Assembly: GCA_039934635.1 (NCBI GenBank)
Contig: JBDTLT010000164.1
Span: 1-12,373, forward strand
Direction: 5' to 3'
Origin: DATLFA01 sp039934635
GTDB taxonomy: Bacteria; Actinomycetota; Acidimicrobiia; Acidimicrobiales; WLNW01
DNA length: 12,373 nucleotides
A program made the translations under genes and the position numbers. Under the pieces are notes generated by a model that made no database searches, had not been told where the DNA came from, and worked only from the letters and a program-made list of their open reading frames with translations. Each line of letters opens with the position of its first letter. Positions within the stretch are counted from its first letter, which is position 1. Shown here piece by piece: positions 12,298 to 12,373 of this stretch.

Positions 12298-12373
12298 CTG
12301 ACGCGCTGCATCGACTCTTCGGCCTCGACGGCAAGACCGCGCTCGTAACCGGTGGCGGCCAAGGAATCGGGCG
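12294..12373 (+). CDS. Short-chain dehydrogenase/reductase, N-terminal fragment (cut by right edge)
   Basis: From GTG 12294-12296 the frame reads 26 codons to the edge: MTDALHRLFGLDGKTALVTG, then GGQGIG. TGGGQGIG is the SDR cofactor motif TGxxxGIG, preceded by the usual LxGKTALVT strand, so an NAD(P)-binding Rossmann domain begins here. GGAGG lies 7 nt before the GTG. The start overlaps the stop of the SnoaL-like gene. The catalytic Ser-Tyr-Lys region is outside the window, so the substrate is unknown. Confidence 0.92.
   Translation, partial: MTDALHRLFGLDGKTALVTGGGQGIG

Overview
The window is high-GC, densely coded DNA with many GTG starts. It is most like an actinobacterium, and an Acidimicrobiia-type genome (Ilumatobacter-like) would fit: secreted threonine-run proteins, actinobacterial-style met genes and Lgt, and a SAM-clan riboswitch. 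That placement is inference from style and was not tested by a search.

Positions 1-5740, minus strand. A promoter whose -35 box overlaps the stop codon of the upstream gene drives a SAM-I/IV-type riboswitch. It is followed by metX (homoserine O-acyltransferase), a Cys/Met-metabolism PLP enzyme (cystathionine gamma-synthase or sulfhydrylase type) and an Fpg/Nei DNA glycosylase. The first two genes overlap by 8 bp, and the glycosylase GTG directly follows the preceding TGA. Downstream on the same strand are three unrecognised genes: a membrane-anchored protein with a run of 17 threonines, a 73-residue protein, and a proline-rich protein with 18 consecutive prolines that runs off the left edge.

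Positions 5734-7983, minus strand. An apparently solitary N6-adenine DNA methyltransferase lies behind a small acidic protein. The 78-bp gap between them holds a perfect 27-bp direct repeat.

Positions 8039-10919. A 96-residue helical protein (+) converges on a stand-alone class III nucleotide cyclase (-). Divergent from the cyclase is a beta-lactamase/class C-type serine hydrolase (+), followed by an aminoglycoside phosphotransferase-type kinase (+).

Positions 10909-12373. lgt (prolipoprotein diacylglyceryl transferase, -) overlaps the kinase gene tail to tail by 11 bp. Divergent from lgt is a two-gene operon (+): a SnoaL/NTF2-like protein whose stop overlaps the start of a short-chain dehydrogenase, which is cut by the right edge.

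The best-supported non-coding element is the riboswitch-promoter unit ahead of metX. It explains how methionine synthesis would be switched off by S-adenosylmethionine and implies that a DNA repair gene may share this control. I saw no rRNA, tRNA, insertion sequence, CRISPR array or phage gene. No gene-free stretch exceeds 300 bases; the longest gaps are 5503-5733 (riboswitch leader) and 9775-9944.
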